DNA of 64,000 nt from an uncultured Muribaculaceae bacterium (GCA_947627615.1 CANQWS010000009.1:1-64000); one strand, 5' to 3'; shown: positions 39,994-50,073, counted from the first letter of the stretch. The notes: generated by a model not told the origin, from the letters alone. Numbers and translations are program-made.

Positions 39994-40791
39994 TTACCAA
40001 TGGTCCTCCACATCCATCTCCCGGAGACGGAAGTAAGCGAGTGCGTATGATACCGGAACAATCACAATAGTGCTGCCTATCAGCCATCTGCGGCAGTAGT
40101 CATAGCCATAGTATGCACCTTCATGATTCTGAAGGCAAACCGTTACTATGACGGCGCAAATCAGGACTATCAGCGCCAGTGACACGAAGGTCTTTCCGTA
40201 GGCGTGTCTGTGCCACAGAATGCCCCCGAGCATGAACAGAGACTGCAAAATAAGGAAGGGACAGATCACGTAGGCCTTGACGTGCAGCAGATAGCCTATT
40301 ATGTTGATGGGACGGAGCCACAGGCCGCTTCCTGCAACAGATGAGAACAGAGCGAGACTGACAATCTCTATGGCATAGCAAACCAACGGGTAGGCCAGCA
40401 CAAAGAACAGCACCGAGACAATCCAGCGCACAAGAAATTTTTCGAACGTAGATGCGGGAAACATCACAGACTCAAGACGCTGTTCCTTCGTCGAAAGTCT
40501 CGCGCCGATAAATGAAGCGGAGACAGTGCCGAACAGATAGGCCCCGCCGGCAAACAGCATGGCCAGCGTCACCCGACTGCGGTCGTCGGCGTGTGATTCT
40601 CCGTTCATCATGTAGATATGGGGCGATGAATAATATTCCCAGTCCAGAAATACCATAGCGAGGAATATGACCAGTATAATGCCGGCTACAAGCAGCAGAC
40701 GCATAAGCATCATGCGGCCGTTTTCAAGGAGTTCCTTGCCAAGCAACATCCTCAGGCGCGTGAGGTTGAAAAAATCATTCTTCATTTCCAT
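39994..40791 (-). CDS. ABC transporter membrane protein
   Basis: 265 aa with six predicted membrane spans (GIILVIFLAMVFL; LAMLFAGGAYLFGTVSASFIGA; WIVSVLFFVLAYPLVCYAIEIV; ICPFLILQSLFMLGGILW; LALIVLICAVIVTVCL; LIGSTIVIVPVSYALAYF). No binding-protein domain is fused. It overlaps the ATPase gene by 17 nt and is followed by the GntR regulator. The ABC-2-like topology suggests export or a bacitracin/cell-wall-stress type pump of the YtrBC kind; the substrate is not readable. Confidence 0.8.
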   Translation of the reverse strand: MEMKNDFFNLTRLRMLLGKELLENGRMMLMRLLLVAGIILVIFLAMVFLDWEYYSSPHIYMMNGESHADDRSRVTLAMLFAGGAYLFGTVSASFIGARLSTKEQRLESVMFPASTFEKFLVRWIVSVLFFVLAYPLVCYAIEIVSLALFSSVAGSGLWLRPINIIGYLLHVKAYVICPFLILQSLFMLGGILWHRHAYGKTFVSLALIVLICAVIVTVCLQNHEGAYYGYDYCRRWLIGSTIVIVPVSYALAYFRLREMDVEDHW

Positions 40792-41635
40792 CTTCTGTCT
40801 CTATAAACTGATTGTTCAACAATTCCGGCTCCGAGAGCGCGAACTCAAAAAGTGTCTCCATATTGACTGCCGTCTCTTGTCCCGCTGAACCCGGTATGAT
40901 AATCTCGGCGCCTCCGAGCGAAGCACGTGAAAAGAGGGCTTCGGATGCGAGAGCTTTATTGTCAGTGGTGAAAAATCTGAGCCGTGAGGCAACCGAGTGC
41001 AGACTCCGGTTGAAAATCAACCCGTCCTCTCCGAGAATGGTCACATGGTCAAGCAATGTCTCCACATCACGTACCTGATGAGTGGATATGATAATTGTGC
41101 GTTCATCGGTCATGTTTGTGGAGATGAGTCTGCGGAAGTTGCTTTTTCCGGGAATATCGAGTCCGTTGGTAGGCTCGTCCATGAGAAGCAGCGAAGTGTT
41201 GCAGGCCATAGCGAAACACATAAAAGCTTTCTTTTTCTGTCCCATGGACAGCGAGCCGAGGTTCACATCGGGCTGCAGTTCAAATGAGAGCAGATGCCTG
41301 ATGAAATCCTCGTGAGAGAATTTCGGATAGAATCCGGAATGGGCCTTCACATAATCGGCAAAGGGAATGGAGGGCATGGTGAACTCTTCGGGGACAATGA
41401 AAATGTCAGAAAATGTTTTGGGGAGTCTGAGCCGCGAATCCACGCCGTTGACCAGCACTTTTCCGCCGGACGGGGTCAGCGCCCCCGCCATGAGATAGAG
41501 CAACGTGGATTTCCCGACGCCGTTACGTCCGAGCAGCCCGTAGATCTTTCCTTCGGCAAACGAGAGGTCGAGGCCGTCATAGACTTTGGCTCCTTTTCTC
41601 GAATATGAGAATGACAGGTTTTCTATTCTAACCAT
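40775..41635 (-). CDS. ABC transporter ATP-binding protein (GntR operon)
   Basis: 286 aa, single cassette: GLLGRNGVGKSTLLYLMAG (Walker A), Q-loop region IVPEEFTMP, LSMGQKKKAFMCFAMA (an LSMGQ signature, common in the YtrB/CcmA-like group), LLLMDEPTNGLDIPG (Walker B/D-loop), and IISTHQVRD (H-loop). A ~75-residue C-terminal extension ends acidic (ETEDGNEE). It powers the membrane protein encoded directly downstream and is the first gene of the operon, with promoter and operator immediately ahead. Confidence 0.9.
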   Translation of the reverse strand: MVRIENLSFSYSRKGAKVYDGLDLSFAEGKIYGLLGRNGVGKSTLLYLMAGALTPSGGKVLVNGVDSRLRLPKTFSDIFIVPEEFTMPSIPFADYVKAHSGFYPKFSHEDFIRHLLSFELQPDVNLGSLSMGQKKKAFMCFAMACNTSLLLMDEPTNGLDIPGKSNFRRLISTNMTDERTIIISTHQVRDVETLLDHVTILGEDGLIFNRSLHSVASRLRFFTTDNKALASEALFSRASLGGAEIIIPGSAGQETAVNMETLFEFALSEPELLNNQFIETEDGNEE

Positions 41636-41641
41636 TGTATT

Positions 41642-41665
41642 AGTGTATGGGTATATTAGTACACT
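41642..41665 (-). promoter_or_regulatory. Candidate GntR/YtrA operator
   Basis: AGTGTA (41642-41647) and TACACT (41660-41665) form a perfect dyad with a 12-nt spacer. It lies just after the -7 element, covering the expected transcription start of the ABC-GntR operon. Placement and spacing suit a YtrA-type dimer acting as an autorepressor. Confidence 0.6.
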
Positions 41666-41666
41666 G

Positions 41667-41697
41667 CAAAAGTAGGCTATTTTTTCTTATCAGCAAA
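41667..41697 (-). promoter_or_regulatory. Promoter of ABC-GntR operon
   Basis: Minus strand TTTG (41694-41697) and TACTTTTG (41667-41674), spacer 19 nt. The start site falls within the dyad 41642-41665. Confidence 0.85.
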
Positions 41698-41738
41698 TTT
41701 TTCACCGGAATTTTTTCAAATAAAATCAGGAACCACGA

Positions 41739-41776
41739 TAAAAGAGAAAAGGGGAACGTTTTTTAGGACGCTCCCC
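41739..41776 (-). terminator. Terminator after small lipoprotein gene
   Basis: Minus strand GGGGAGCGT pairs with ACGTTCCCC (9 bp, one G-U), followed by TTTTCTCTTTT. It sits 47 nt after the stop codon at 41823. Confidence 0.85.
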
Positions 41777-41822
41777 TCACTCAAAGTAGAGAGATATATC
41801 ACTTATTTGACAGTGAGATAAT

Positions 41823-42308
41823 TTACTTCTGTCCGGCTCCTGAATCGCCGGAGTCTCCGGAGTCACCGCCATCATCGCCGCCGGTCGAAGGTATGTCGGC
41901 CGCATCGGCCACAACATGAATCTTCATACCTCCGGCGGCTGAGCCTATCGAATGGTTCTCCTGGAATACAGGCAGCGAATAGGCCAGATTATATGTGCCC
42001 GGATCAAGATCCTTGGTGGGGATGTTTATCCCGTAGGGGCTGATGTAGTTGGTGCCCATGGGATAACCGTCAAGAAAATAGCTGACGTTACTTGTCCCTG
42101 CATTCTGGTCCTTGATATTTGACGTCACCTTGACGGCAACAACCTGAATATCCTCCGGCTTTACAACGTAGACTTCGTTATTGATCACCGTATTGGTAGC
42201 TGCGAATTCGAGCTTGATGTCCACATCGGGAACATCGTCGTCATCGCTGCAGGAAGTAAATGCAGTCATAAGGGGCAACGCCATAAGTGCAAATAAAAAC
42301 TTCTTCAT
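41823..42308 (-). CDS. Small exported lipoprotein with acidic Gly-Ser-Asp tail
   Basis: 161 aa starting MKKFLFALMALPLMTAFTSC (lipobox FTSC) followed by the aspartate run SDDDD often seen at the mature end of surface-exposed Bacteroidetes lipoproteins. A ~110-residue beta domain (VKPEDIQVVAVKVTSNI; SYFLDGYPMGTNYISPYGI; LDPGTYNLAYSLPV) resembles an Ig-like or carboxypeptidase-regulatory fold. The last ~20 residues are repeats of GDSGDSG. No known family is recognised. It is downstream of clpB in the same direction by 74 nt, but a separate unit is possible. Confidence 0.7.
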   Translation of the reverse strand: MKKFLFALMALPLMTAFTSCSDDDDVPDVDIKLEFAATNTVINNEVYVVKPEDIQVVAVKVTSNIKDQNAGTSNVSYFLDGYPMGTNYISPYGINIPTKDLDPGTYNLAYSLPVFQENHSIGSAAGGMKIHVVADAADIPSTGGDDGGDSGDSGDSGAGQK

Positions 42309-42382
42309 TTGATGTGTAAATTAAAACTTGTTTTGATAAATATTATATATGTAATTGTGTGTTTTGGGGTTTCTTACCGTGT

Positions 42383-44974
42383 TCAATTGTTGAACGTCAG
42401 CATGTCATCCTTGACGTCGATCACAATGGGCTTCTCCTTGTCAACTTTCTGTGCCAGAATATCCTTCGACAACTGGTTGAGCACAAGCCTGTGAATGGCG
42501 CGCTTGACAGGTCGGGCACCGAATTCGGGGTCATAACCTTCCTCGACAAGATAATGGAGGGCGGCGGGAGTGACCTCAAGAGTGACACCGTTGGTGGCAA
42601 GCATCTTCTTGATGCTGCGGATCTGGAGTCCTACTATCTCTTCGATTTCCTTCTCGTTGAGCGGAGTGAACATTATGGTCTCGTCGATACGGTTCAGGAA
42701 TTCGGGACGAATTGTCTGTTTTAGCATTTCAAGCACCTCGTTCTTGGTCTTTTCCACCGTCTCGTCATGATTCTCGGGGGTCATCTTGGCGAAGTTGTCG
42801 CGTATGACTGACGAACCCATGTTGGAGGTCATGATTATTATGGTGTTCTTGAAATTGACCAGACGGCCTTTGTTGTCGGTCAGACGTCCGTCGTCAAGCA
42901 CCTGAAGGAGGATATTGAACACATCGGGATGCGCTTTCTCTATTTCATCGAAAAGAACCACGGAGTAGGGTTTGCGTCTGACGGCCTCGGTCAGCTGACC
43001 GCCTTCGTCGTAACCAACGTATCCCGGAGGCGCTCCGACAAGACGGCTCACGGTGTGCTTCTCCTGATATTCGCTCATATCTATTCGCGTCATCATATTC
43101 TCGTCATCGAACAGATATTCGGCAAGAGCCTTGGCAAGCTCGGTCTTGCCCACACCGGTTGTTCCGAGGAATATGAACGAGCCTATGGGCCGGCGGGGGT
43201 CGTTAAGACCGGCACGGCTGCGGCGGACGGCATCGGCTATGGCGCGGATGGCTTCCTCCTGCCCTACCACACGCTGATGAAGCTCTTCCTCGAGATGGAG
43301 AAGTTTCTCTTTCTCGCTCTGGACCATCTTGTTGACGGGAATTCCTGTCCAGCGGGAAACCACATCAGCAATGTCCTCTGCGTCAACCTCTTCCTTAATC
43401 AGCGCTTTCTCGCCCTGCATCATGCGGAGCTGTTCCTGAATCTCGGCGTTTTCCTGCTCTTTCTGCTGCACTTTGGAATAGCGGATTTCGGCCACCTTGG
43501 CGTAATCTCCTTCACGTTCGGCGCGGTCAGCCTCGAAGTTAAGCTGCTCGATATCGATCTTGTTCTGCTGGATGCGGTTTATGAGGTCCTTTTCGGCACG
43601 CCACTTGGCGGTGTATTCTTTCTCTTCCTCGCGCATCTCGGCGAGTTCTTTTTCGATTTCCTTTACCTTAGGCTTGTCGCCTTCGCGCTTGATGGCCTCG
43701 CGTTCAATCTCCTTCTGGGCTATGCGGCGGGTAATCTCATCGAGAGCCTGCGGCACCGAGTCAATTTCCAGACGCAGTTTCGAGGCAGCCTCGTCGACAA
43801 GGTCAATGGCTTTGTCGGGGAGGAAACGGTCAGTGATGTAACGCTCCGAAAGCTGCACGGCGGCAATAATCGCCTCGTCACGGATACGCACCTTGTGATG
43901 GTTCTCGTAACGCTCTTTCAGACCGCGGAGAATGGCTATGGCGCTCATCTCGTCAGGTTCATTGACCATCACTTTCTGGAAACGGCGTTCAAGCGCCTTG
44001 TCTTTCTCGAAATATTTCTGATACTCGTCAAGAGTGGTGGCGCCTATGCTGCGGAGCTCACCACGTGCAAGCGCAGGCTTGAGGATGTTGGCGGCATCCA
44101 TAGCGCCCTCGCCTTTTCCGGCTCCCACAAGAGTATGGATCTCATCGATGAACAGGATTATCTCTCCGTCGCTCTGGGTCACCTCGTTGACAATGGCTTT
44201 CAGACGCTCTTCAAATTCGCCTTTATATTTCGCGCCGGCCACAAGAGCACCCATGTCAAGGGAGAATATCTGTTTGGAGCGGAGGTTCTCGGGAACGTCG
44301 CCACGGACAATACGCTGCGCCAGACCTTCGGCTATGGCCGTTTTTCCTGTACCCGGCTCGCCTATGAGCATGGGATTGTTCTTGGTACGGCGGCTCAGAA
44401 TCTGGAGCACACGGCGGATTTCGTCGTCACGGCCTATTACCGGGTCAAGCTTACCGGAGCGGGCACGCTCGTTGAGGTTTATGGCATATTTGCTGAGGGC
44501 GTTGTAAGTGTCCTCGGCACTCTGGTCAGTGGCTTTCTTGCCCTTACGGAGTTCTTCGATTGCGCTCTTGAGCTCGCGTTCGCTCAGGCCGGCATCCTTC
44601 AATATGGTGGAAGCCTGAGAACCGACCTCGAATATAGCCATGAGGATAGACTCGAGAGTCACATATTCGTCTCCCTGTTTCTTGGAGATGTCAAGGGCTT
44701 TCTGAAGTACATCATTGGAATAGCGGCTGAGATACGGCTCCGACCCGCCCGAGACCTTGGGCAGGGATGCTATCTCATTGTCAATCTGCCTGTCGACGAC
44801 GCTGATATTGGCGCCGACCTTGGCAAAAATGAACTTTATCAGGCTCTCGCCCTCGGTCATCACGCCTTTTAACAGATGTACCGGTTCTATAGCCTGATTG
44901 CCGTTGCCTTTGGTGATTTCAAATGCTTTCTGAATCGCTTCCTGCGATTTGATTGTGAAATTATTGAAATTCAT
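42383..44974 (-). CDS. clpB: ATP-dependent disaggregase ClpB
   Basis: 863 aa, full length. Clp N-terminal repeats ([19 protein letters not shown]) run to about 145. NBD1 has Walker [10 protein letters not shown] and Walker [11 protein letters not shown]. The coiled-coil middle domain (about 400-530) is Glu/Lys/Arg-rich, and its presence separates ClpB from ClpA/ClpC. NBD2 has [32 protein letters not shown] and the arginine-finger region GARPVKRAI. It works with DnaK in the cytosol to resolve aggregated proteins after stress. I looked for a CIRCE element (TTAGCACTC dyad) upstream and found none, nor a clear TAnnTTTG element. Confidence 0.97.
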   Translation of the reverse strand: MNFNNFTIKSQEAIQKAFEITKGNGNQAIEPVHLLKGVMTEGESLIKFIFAKVGANISVVDRQIDNEIASLPKVSGGSEPYLSRYSNDVLQKALDISKKQGDEYVTLESILMAIFEVGSQASTILKDAGLSERELKSAIEELRKGKKATDQSAEDTYNALSKYAINLNERARSGKLDPVIGRDDEIRRVLQILSRRTKNNPMLIGEPGTGKTAIAEGLAQRIVRGDVPENLRSKQIFSLDMGALVAGAKYKGEFEERLKAIVNEVTQSDGEIILFIDEIHTLVGAGKGEGAMDAANILKPALARGELRSIGATTLDEYQKYFEKDKALERRFQKVMVNEPDEMSAIAILRGLKERYENHHKVRIRDEAIIAAVQLSERYITDRFLPDKAIDLVDEAASKLRLEIDSVPQALDEITRRIAQKEIEREAIKREGDKPKVKEIEKELAEMREEEKEYTAKWRAEKDLINRIQQNKIDIEQLNFEADRAEREGDYAKVAEIRYSKVQQKEQENAEIQEQLRMMQGEKALIKEEVDAEDIADVVSRWTGIPVNKMVQSEKEKLLHLEEELHQRVVGQEEAIRAIADAVRRSRAGLNDPRRPIGSFIFLGTTGVGKTELAKALAEYLFDDENMMTRIDMSEYQEKHTVSRLVGAPPGYVGYDEGGQLTEAVRRKPYSVVLFDEIEKAHPDVFNILLQVLDDGRLTDNKGRLVNFKNTIIIMTSNMGSSVIRDNFAKMTPENHDETVEKTKNEVLEMLKQTIRPEFLNRIDETIMFTPLNEKEIEEIVGLQIRSIKKMLATNGVTLEVTPAALHYLVEEGYDPEFGARPVKRAIHRLVLNQLSKDILAQKVDKEKPIVIDVKDDMLTFNN

Positions 44975-45352
44975 AACGGTATGTTGTTTTTGAGTGTTTG
45001 TTCTGTTTTAAGTATTTGCTTGCATGCTATTCGTTTAACAATCTTTGTGTAAACTTAGTTGCATTCACCTTAAATTTTTCACAAGCAGACGTGTTATTTC
45101 ATCAAGTTTTGCTAATTTTGTAAATGCAATTCTTTTGCCAATCTGAAATCATGTCATGAAGTGAATTGAACTTTTTGAATATTAAGATCTATGGTAAGGC
45201 GCCGCATCCTGATCTCCGCCCTGCAAAACGGGGAAAAGCGGACAGGAAAACCGGCCATGGATATTGAGACACCGGAAGCTCGGTCACTTCAGTTTTTAAC
45301 ATATAGAAACAAGTTTAATCATTTCCACTCCAACGGAACAAAAGACAATAGA
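44975..45352. other. AT-rich divergent intergenic region
   Basis: 378 nt between clpB (-) and the DUF5106 gene (+). The only promoter-like element I see is TAATTTTG at 45113-45120 on the + strand, without a matching TTTG. An in-frame extension of the downstream gene to 45191 is open but would bury its signal peptide, so the region is treated as non-coding. Confidence 0.5.
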
Positions 45353-46264
45353 ATGAAACATATAATAATAACAGTCATCACCCTTCTGCTGTCGGTTTCG
45401 GCCTCGGCCCAGGCCGTAGGCGCCCAGACCCAGCAGTTCTTCCAGCTGCCCATAGTTCCGGATTCCATAAAGAACTTCCAGAACCGCTGCGACTACATGA
45501 TTACCCACTACTGGGACTTCTGCGACCTGAAAAAAGCGTTTTCGTCACGTGACAAAATGGCAGATGCCTTCAACATGTATCTCTCGTTCATGCCCTACGC
45601 CTCGGCCACATCGGTGTATGCGTCGGTCAACAAGTTCATGGACAACATTTCAAAGAAGCCTGACGACGTGCTTTTCATAGCCGGTCTGGCCGAAAACAAT
45701 CTGTTTGCCGACACGGCCCAGTTCCAGAGCGAGGAACTTTACAGCCTGTTCCTTGACAATGTGCTGAAAAACAAAAAGCTTAACAAACAGCAGCGCGAGC
45801 GTTACGAGAAACAGTCAAAGGTGCTCCACAATTCGCAGGAAGGAATGATTGCACCCGATTTCGAATACACGGACCTCAACGGGACCAAACAGAAGTTCAC
45901 GCCTGACACCACCAAATTCGCCACCATACTGATGTTCGTGGTGCCGGGTGACCCGCAGTCCGACCTCGACAAGATACGCCTCGATGCCGACATCAAGACC
46001 TCGCAGCTCGTGAAGAGCGGCCGCGTGCGCATTGTGTGCATAGCCTACGAGAACGGCGACGGCTCCCTGTCCTGCCCCGAAGGATGGGAAACCGGATATG
46101 CCCTTGACGTGAACGAAATCTACGACATGCGCCACACTCCGCGCTACTATATCCTGAACTCCGACGGCAAGATTCTGCGCAAAGGTTCGGAAGTGGAGCC
46201 GGTGCTCAACGTGATGCAGCTGCTCAGAGTACCCAAGAAAAAGCCTTCGGCATCACAGGAGTAA
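45353..46264 (+). CDS. DUF5106 / thioredoxin-fold exported protein lacking redox cysteines
   Basis: 303 aa from ATG 45353, chosen because it begins the signal peptide MKHIIITVITLLLSVSASAQA; an open extension to 45191 is less likely. The N-terminal half (about 30-185) is the helical DUF5106 domain (NRCDYMITHYWDFCDL, FNMYLSFMPYAS). The C-terminal half is thioredoxin-like: FEYTDLNGTKQKF, ATILMFVVPGDPQSD, RVRIVCIAYENG, the cis-Pro RHTPRYYILNSDGKIL. Where thioredoxins have CxxC, this has DPQS, so disulfide chemistry is unlikely. A paralogue at 53633-54604 keeps CEVC. It is periplasmic and the first gene of the operon to kdsA. Confidence 0.78.
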   Translation: MKHIIITVITLLLSVSASAQAVGAQTQQFFQLPIVPDSIKNFQNRCDYMITHYWDFCDLKKAFSSRDKMADAFNMYLSFMPYASATSVYASVNKFMDNISKKPDDVLFIAGLAENNLFADTAQFQSEELYSLFLDNVLKNKKLNKQQRERYEKQSKVLHNSQEGMIAPDFEYTDLNGTKQKFTPDTTKFATILMFVVPGDPQSDLDKIRLDADIKTSQLVKSGRVRIVCIAYENGDGSLSCPEGWETGYALDVNEIYDMRHTPRYYILNSDGKILRKGSEVEPVLNVMQLLRVPKKKPSASQE

Positions 46265-46340
46265 TCCGTCAGGAGAGCATGCCGCACGCAACCGGCCTGT
46301 AAAAAACAAAGAAACAATAAACCGCCAACAATATAACTTC

Positions 46341-46850
46341 ATGAGTAAGTTCGCCCAATCGCTAATACGCCTGTACCTGAGATTCTCAGGATTTTCCTAC
46401 ACCAACATGGCCCGTCTTTTCATGCGCCTTTTCGTAGGAGTGATGTTCATGCAGTTCGGCATCAAGCATCTTGTCCTCTACTCTCAGCTGCAGAACAGTT
46501 TTCCGACCATGCTGGGCCTGTCGCCCACATTCTGCCTGATAACCATGATAGTCATAGAGCTCGTTTGCTCGCTGCTCATAATAGTGGGATTCCTCACGAG
46601 GCTTGCCACAATTCCGGCCGTACTGTCAATGATAGCGGCTGAAATCTATATTCTGAAGGACCTTGTGCCCCACACGGCAGTATGGGGTCTCAGCTCCACC
46701 CAGCCCGGCTATCTGCCCATCATGTTCATAGGAATCTTCCTGTTCATCCTGCTGGCCGGCCCCGGCAAAATCTCGGTTGACTATTTCGTTTCCATTTTCA
46801 TCATCTCCCGTCAGGGCCGCGACGAGAAAGAAGAGCTCGACGAGGTCTGA
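46341..46850 (+). CDS. DoxX family membrane protein
   Basis: 169 aa with four membrane spans ([79 protein letters not shown]). The first-span motif [15 protein letters not shown], the [17 protein letters not shown] loop and the ending [13 protein letters not shown] fit DoxX/DoxD-like proteins. It is in the inner membrane; DoxX relatives are linked to redox complexes but this branch has no defined role. It lies 76 nt after the DUF5106 gene and 25 nt before mnmA. Confidence 0.8.
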   Translation: MSKFAQSLIRLYLRFSGFSYTNMARLFMRLFVGVMFMQFGIKHLVLYSQLQNSFPTMLGLSPTFCLITMIVIELVCSLLIIVGFLTRLATIPAVLSMIAAEIYILKDLVPHTAVWGLSSTQPGYLPIMFIGIFLFILLAGPGKISVDYFVSIFIISRQGRDEKEELDEV

Positions 46851-46875
46851 CCCATATCAAGCACGGAATTGCCCA

Positions 46876-47955
46876 ATGAGAATAGCAGCATTGATTTCAG
46901 GCGGGGTTGACAGCGCCGTTGCCGCTCACCGGCTTGTGGAGCAGGGTCATGACGTGGACCTGTTCTACATTCGCATAGGACTCGACAATGGCGAGGGCGA
47001 TTGCTCGGCCGAAGAAGACATAGAGATGTGCAGCCTGATAGCCCGGCGCTACGGACTGCCGTTTCAGGTAGTGTCCCTGCATCAGGAATACTGGGACAAT
47101 GTGATGCAGTATGCCCTCGACACCGTGAAGCAGGGCCTTACGCCCAATCCGGACGTCATGTGCAACAGAATGATAAAGTTCGGTTTCTTCGAGCAGCGGT
47201 GGGGCCACGAGTTTGACCGTACGGCCACAGGCCACTACGCCAGAACTCTTGAAATGGACGGCAAAACCTATCTCGGAACGGCGCCCGATCCGGTCAAGGA
47301 CCAGACGGACTTCCTGTCGCGGATAACATATCAGCAGCTCTGCCACATAATGTTTCCCATAGGCGACCTCCCCAAGAGCGATGTGCGGCGCATAGCCGCG
47401 GAAGCCAAACTGCCCAATGCCTCGCGCCGCGACAGCCAGGGAATCTGTTTCCTCGGCAAAATCAACTACAACGATTTCATACGCCGCCACCTCGGCGAGA
47501 AACCGGGGGCCATAGTGGAGATAGAGACCGGCAGGAAACTCGGGGAACACAGAGGCTACTGGTTCCACACCATAGGCCAGCGCAAAGGACTCGGACTGAG
47601 CGGCGGGCCGTGGTATGTGGTCAAGAAATGCATCCCTGACAATGTGGTCTACGTTTCACGCGGTTACGACACCGAAAAACAATACGGACGGACCCTGCAC
47701 CTCGACGAGATGCACTGGATCACGGCCGACCCGTGGCCGGAAGAATGTTCCGGCGCGGCAATCACCTTCAAAAACCGTCACTCTCCCGAATTTATCGGAG
47801 GAAAACTGACCCGCATAGCTCCGGGCGAATATCTGGTTGAAAGCGAAAACAAAGTCCAGGGAATAGCCCCCGGACAATTCACGTCGATCTACACGCCGGA
47901 CCGCCGTATATGTCTCGGAAGCGGCGTCATAACCGGCCGTAACGTGACGCTCTGA
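46876..47955 (+). CDS. mnmA: tRNA-specific 2-thiouridylase MnmA
   Basis: 359 aa from ATG 46876, which puts the PP-loop at the N-terminus as in all MnmA ([17 protein letters not shown]). The catalytic pair is Cys in [16 protein letters not shown] and Cys in [15 protein letters not shown] and the [10 protein letters not shown] motif bind tRNA and ATP. The C-terminal beta-barrel (about 290-359) ends [13 protein letters not shown]. It thiolates U34 of tRNAs for Lys, Glu and Gln using sulfur from the cysteine desulfurase relay. The longer reading frame from 46777 is not used. Confidence 0.95.
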   Translation: MRIAALISGGVDSAVAAHRLVEQGHDVDLFYIRIGLDNGEGDCSAEEDIEMCSLIARRYGLPFQVVSLHQEYWDNVMQYALDTVKQGLTPNPDVMCNRMIKFGFFEQRWGHEFDRTATGHYARTLEMDGKTYLGTAPDPVKDQTDFLSRITYQQLCHIMFPIGDLPKSDVRRIAAEAKLPNASRRDSQGICFLGKINYNDFIRRHLGEKPGAIVEIETGRKLGEHRGYWFHTIGQRKGLGLSGGPWYVVKKCIPDNVVYVSRGYDTEKQYGRTLHLDEMHWITADPWPEECSGAAITFKNRHSPEFIGGKLTRIAPGEYLVESENKVQGIAPGQFTSIYTPDRRICLGSGVITGRNVTL

Positions 47956-48007
47956 GCCGCCTTCTTCCCTAAAAAACTTCAACAGACACAATTCAAAGAA
48001 GACTCCA

Positions 48008-48667
48008 ATGAACAAATCCCGCATACGCCTCAAGGTTCTCGGCATTTCCTACTCGCAGATTCAGTCCGGCGCCTACGCCCTGATTCTCGCCCAGGTGGGA
48101 GGCCCCTACCGCATCCCGGTGGTGATAGGAGCCTCGGAGGCACAGTCCATAGCTCTCAAAATGGAGAGCATCACTCCCCCGCGCCCAATGACCCACGACC
48201 TCTTCGTCAGCTTCGCGCACGCTTTCGGAGTCACCCTGCGCGAGGTCTTCATCTATCGATTCGAGGACGGAATCTTTTCCTCAGAGCTTTCGTTCACGGA
48301 CGGAGAGCGCACGGTGGCCATTGATTCCCGCACTTCCGACGCAATAGCCATTGCCATGCGTACGGGAGCGCCCATCTACATCACTCCGGAAATCCTTGAG
48401 GAAACAGGATTTCTCCTTGAAGAGAAATCGGCCGGCGAGGACGAGGAAGCGGCAAAGGACGCTCCGGAATACACCGGAGAGGAGGACGATGACGACACCG
48501 CCATGACCCCGAGGCTTCCGAAACTGGAAAAGTACACCATTGAGGAACTCGAACGCACCCTGGCGCAGCTCATTGAGCAGGAGAACTACGAGGAAGCGGC
48601 CCACGTCAATGAAATCCTCAAGATGAAGCGCGCCTCGAAAGAGGGCGGCGAATCCGAAATGCAATAA
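48008..48667 (+). CDS. Bifunctional nuclease family (DUF151) protein with UVR motif
   Basis: 219 aa. The first ~130 residues match the BFN/DUF151 fold (ALILAQVGGPYRIPVVIGASEAQSIA split over two motifs; FEDGIFSSELSF; RTSDAIAIAMRTGAPIY). A Glu/Asp-rich linker (about 140-165) leads to a UvrB/UvrC motif (LERTLAQLIEQENYEEAAHV), a hairpin helix used for protein contacts. Members were reported as nucleases from plants and Thermotoga; the activity of this branch is not proved. It is cytosolic. Position between mnmA and the nucleoside permease gives no clear pathway clue. Confidence 0.85.
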   Translation: MNKSRIRLKVLGISYSQIQSGAYALILAQVGGPYRIPVVIGASEAQSIALKMESITPPRPMTHDLFVSFAHAFGVTLREVFIYRFEDGIFSSELSFTDGERTVAIDSRTSDAIAIAMRTGAPIYITPEILEETGFLLEEKSAGEDEEAAKDAPEYTGEEDDDDTAMTPRLPKLEKYTIEELERTLAQLIEQENYEEAAHVNEILKMKRASKEGGESEMQ

Positions 48668-48711
48668 CCCTAACAAAAAGATATTACCAAAAAACACCTC
48701 ACAACCAAATC

Positions 48712-50073
48712 ATGTCAGCGATCAAAGTAAAACTCGCCGTGATGAACTTTCTGGAATTCGCCGTATGGGGCGCATATCTGGTTTCACTCGGCATCTATCT
48801 GTCCGGCGTAGGACTCGGCGATAAAATCTACTGGTTCTATACCGTGCAGGGCATAGTCTCAATCTTCATGCCGGCAATCATTGGCATAGCGGCCGACCGC
48901 TGGATACAGGCGCAGCGTATGCTGAGTCTGTGCCATCTGATAGCCGGTGTGGCCATGGGCGCCGCGGGCCTCTACTGCCTCGGCGCAGGAGAGGCGGTGG
49001 AATTCGCTCCGCTTTTCACCCTCTACACCATCTCCGTGGCATTTTTCATGCCTACGATAGGTCTGGCCAACTCCGTGGCCTACACGGCTCTGGGCAAAGC
49101 AGGCCTTGACACCGTGAAGCATTTCCCGCCCATCCGCGTGTTCGGAACCGTGGGCTTCATAGCGTCGATGCTGTTGACCAACTTCCTCGTCATCGACGGC
49201 TCGCAGATGCAAGCCACTTTCTGGCAGCTCATCTCGTCGGCAGTGTTCAGCTTCATCCTCTCGGCCTACGCGCTGACCATGCCCTCCTGCCCCACAGCCG
49301 GCAAGGACACTTCGCAGAAATCGCTCTCGGAGGCTCTCGGCCTGCAGGCGTTCGCCCTGTTCAAACAGAAGAGCATGGCCATCTTCTTCATCTTCTCCAT
49401 GCTCCTGGGTGTGTCGCTGCAGATAACCAACAGCTACGGCACCACGTTCATCAACGCTTTCCAGAGCGTGGCCGAATATGCCGACAGCTGGGGCGCACGC
49501 AACGCAACCGCGCTCGTGTCGCTCTCGCAGATGTCGGAGACGCTGTGCATTCTGCTGATTCCCTTCTGCCTCAAACGTTTCGGCATCAAGGGAGTGATGA
49601 TGATAGCCATGATAGGCTGGGCGCTCCGTTTCGGATTCTTCGGCCTCGGCAACCCGGGTTCGGGAGTGTGGCTCTTCGTCCTCTCGATGATTGTCTACGG
49701 CGTGGCGTTCGATTTCTTCAACATCTCCGGTTCACTCTACGTTGACAAGCAGACATCGCCCTCCATCCGCTCAAGCGCCCAGGGACTTTTCATGCTCATG
49801 ACCAACGGCATCGGTGCCACAGTAGGCACACTGGCCGCCGGCGCCGTGGTGAACCACTATGTGTTTGACCGCCCCGACACCGCGCAGCAGATAGCCGGCT
49901 GGCACACGTCGTGGTACATATTCGCGGCCTACGCTCTTGTGGTTGCCGTGCTTTTCTGGCTTGTTTTCCACGATGACACCAAGCCCCGCGTGACCGGACG
50001 CGAGGCCGCCGATGCCGACGGCAATGACGCCGACGGTTTCGTAACCGTCAACGACAACGATTCAGCCGTATGA
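48712..50073 (+). CDS. Nucleoside permease, MFS (NupG-like)
   Basis: 453 aa with 12 predicted spans. The N-terminus LAVMNFLEFAVWGAYLVSLG is the NupG/XapB-type nucleoside:proton symporter signature; later come GIAADRWIQAQRML (the MFS A-like loop) and the second-half SLSQMSETLCILLIPFCLKRFG. The C-terminus is long, polar and Asp-rich. It imports nucleosides across the inner membrane. It sits 44 nt after the nuclease gene and overlaps rsmE by 4 nt (ATGA). Confidence 0.88.
   Translation: MSAIKVKLAVMNFLEFAVWGAYLVSLGIYLSGVGLGDKIYWFYTVQGIVSIFMPAIIGIAADRWIQAQRMLSLCHLIAGVAMGAAGLYCLGAGEAVEFAPLFTLYTISVAFFMPTIGLANSVAYTALGKAGLDTVKHFPPIRVFGTVGFIASMLLTNFLVIDGSQMQATFWQLISSAVFSFILSAYALTMPSCPTAGKDTSQKSLSEALGLQAFALFKQKSMAIFFIFSMLLGVSLQITNSYGTTFINAFQSVAEYADSWGARNATALVSLSQMSETLCILLIPFCLKRFGIKGVMMIAMIGWALRFGFFGLGNPGSGVWLFVLSMIVYGVAFDFFNISGSLYVDKQTSPSIRSSAQGLFMLMTNGIGATVGTLAAGAVVNHYVFDRPDTAQQIAGWHTSWYIFAAYALVVAVLFWLVFHDDTKPRVTGREAADADGNDADGFVTVNDNDSAV

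Noticed and set aside
42929-44872. 647-codon open frame antisense to clpB
   Set aside because: Mirror of the clpB coding frame, produced by its codon bias; no signal, domain or ribosome site, and clpB is certain.
44975-45120. CIRCE/HrcA operator for clpB
   Set aside because: No TTAGCACTC/GAGTGCTAA dyad is present.
45191-45352. In-frame upstream extension of the DUF5106 gene
   Set aside because: It would place the signal peptide 54 residues into the protein; ATG 45353 gives a normal exported start.
46777-46875. Longer start for mnmA overlapping the DoxX gene
   Set aside because: MnmA always begins at the PP-loop; the ATG at 46876 gives that and the extension lies in DoxX coding sequence.
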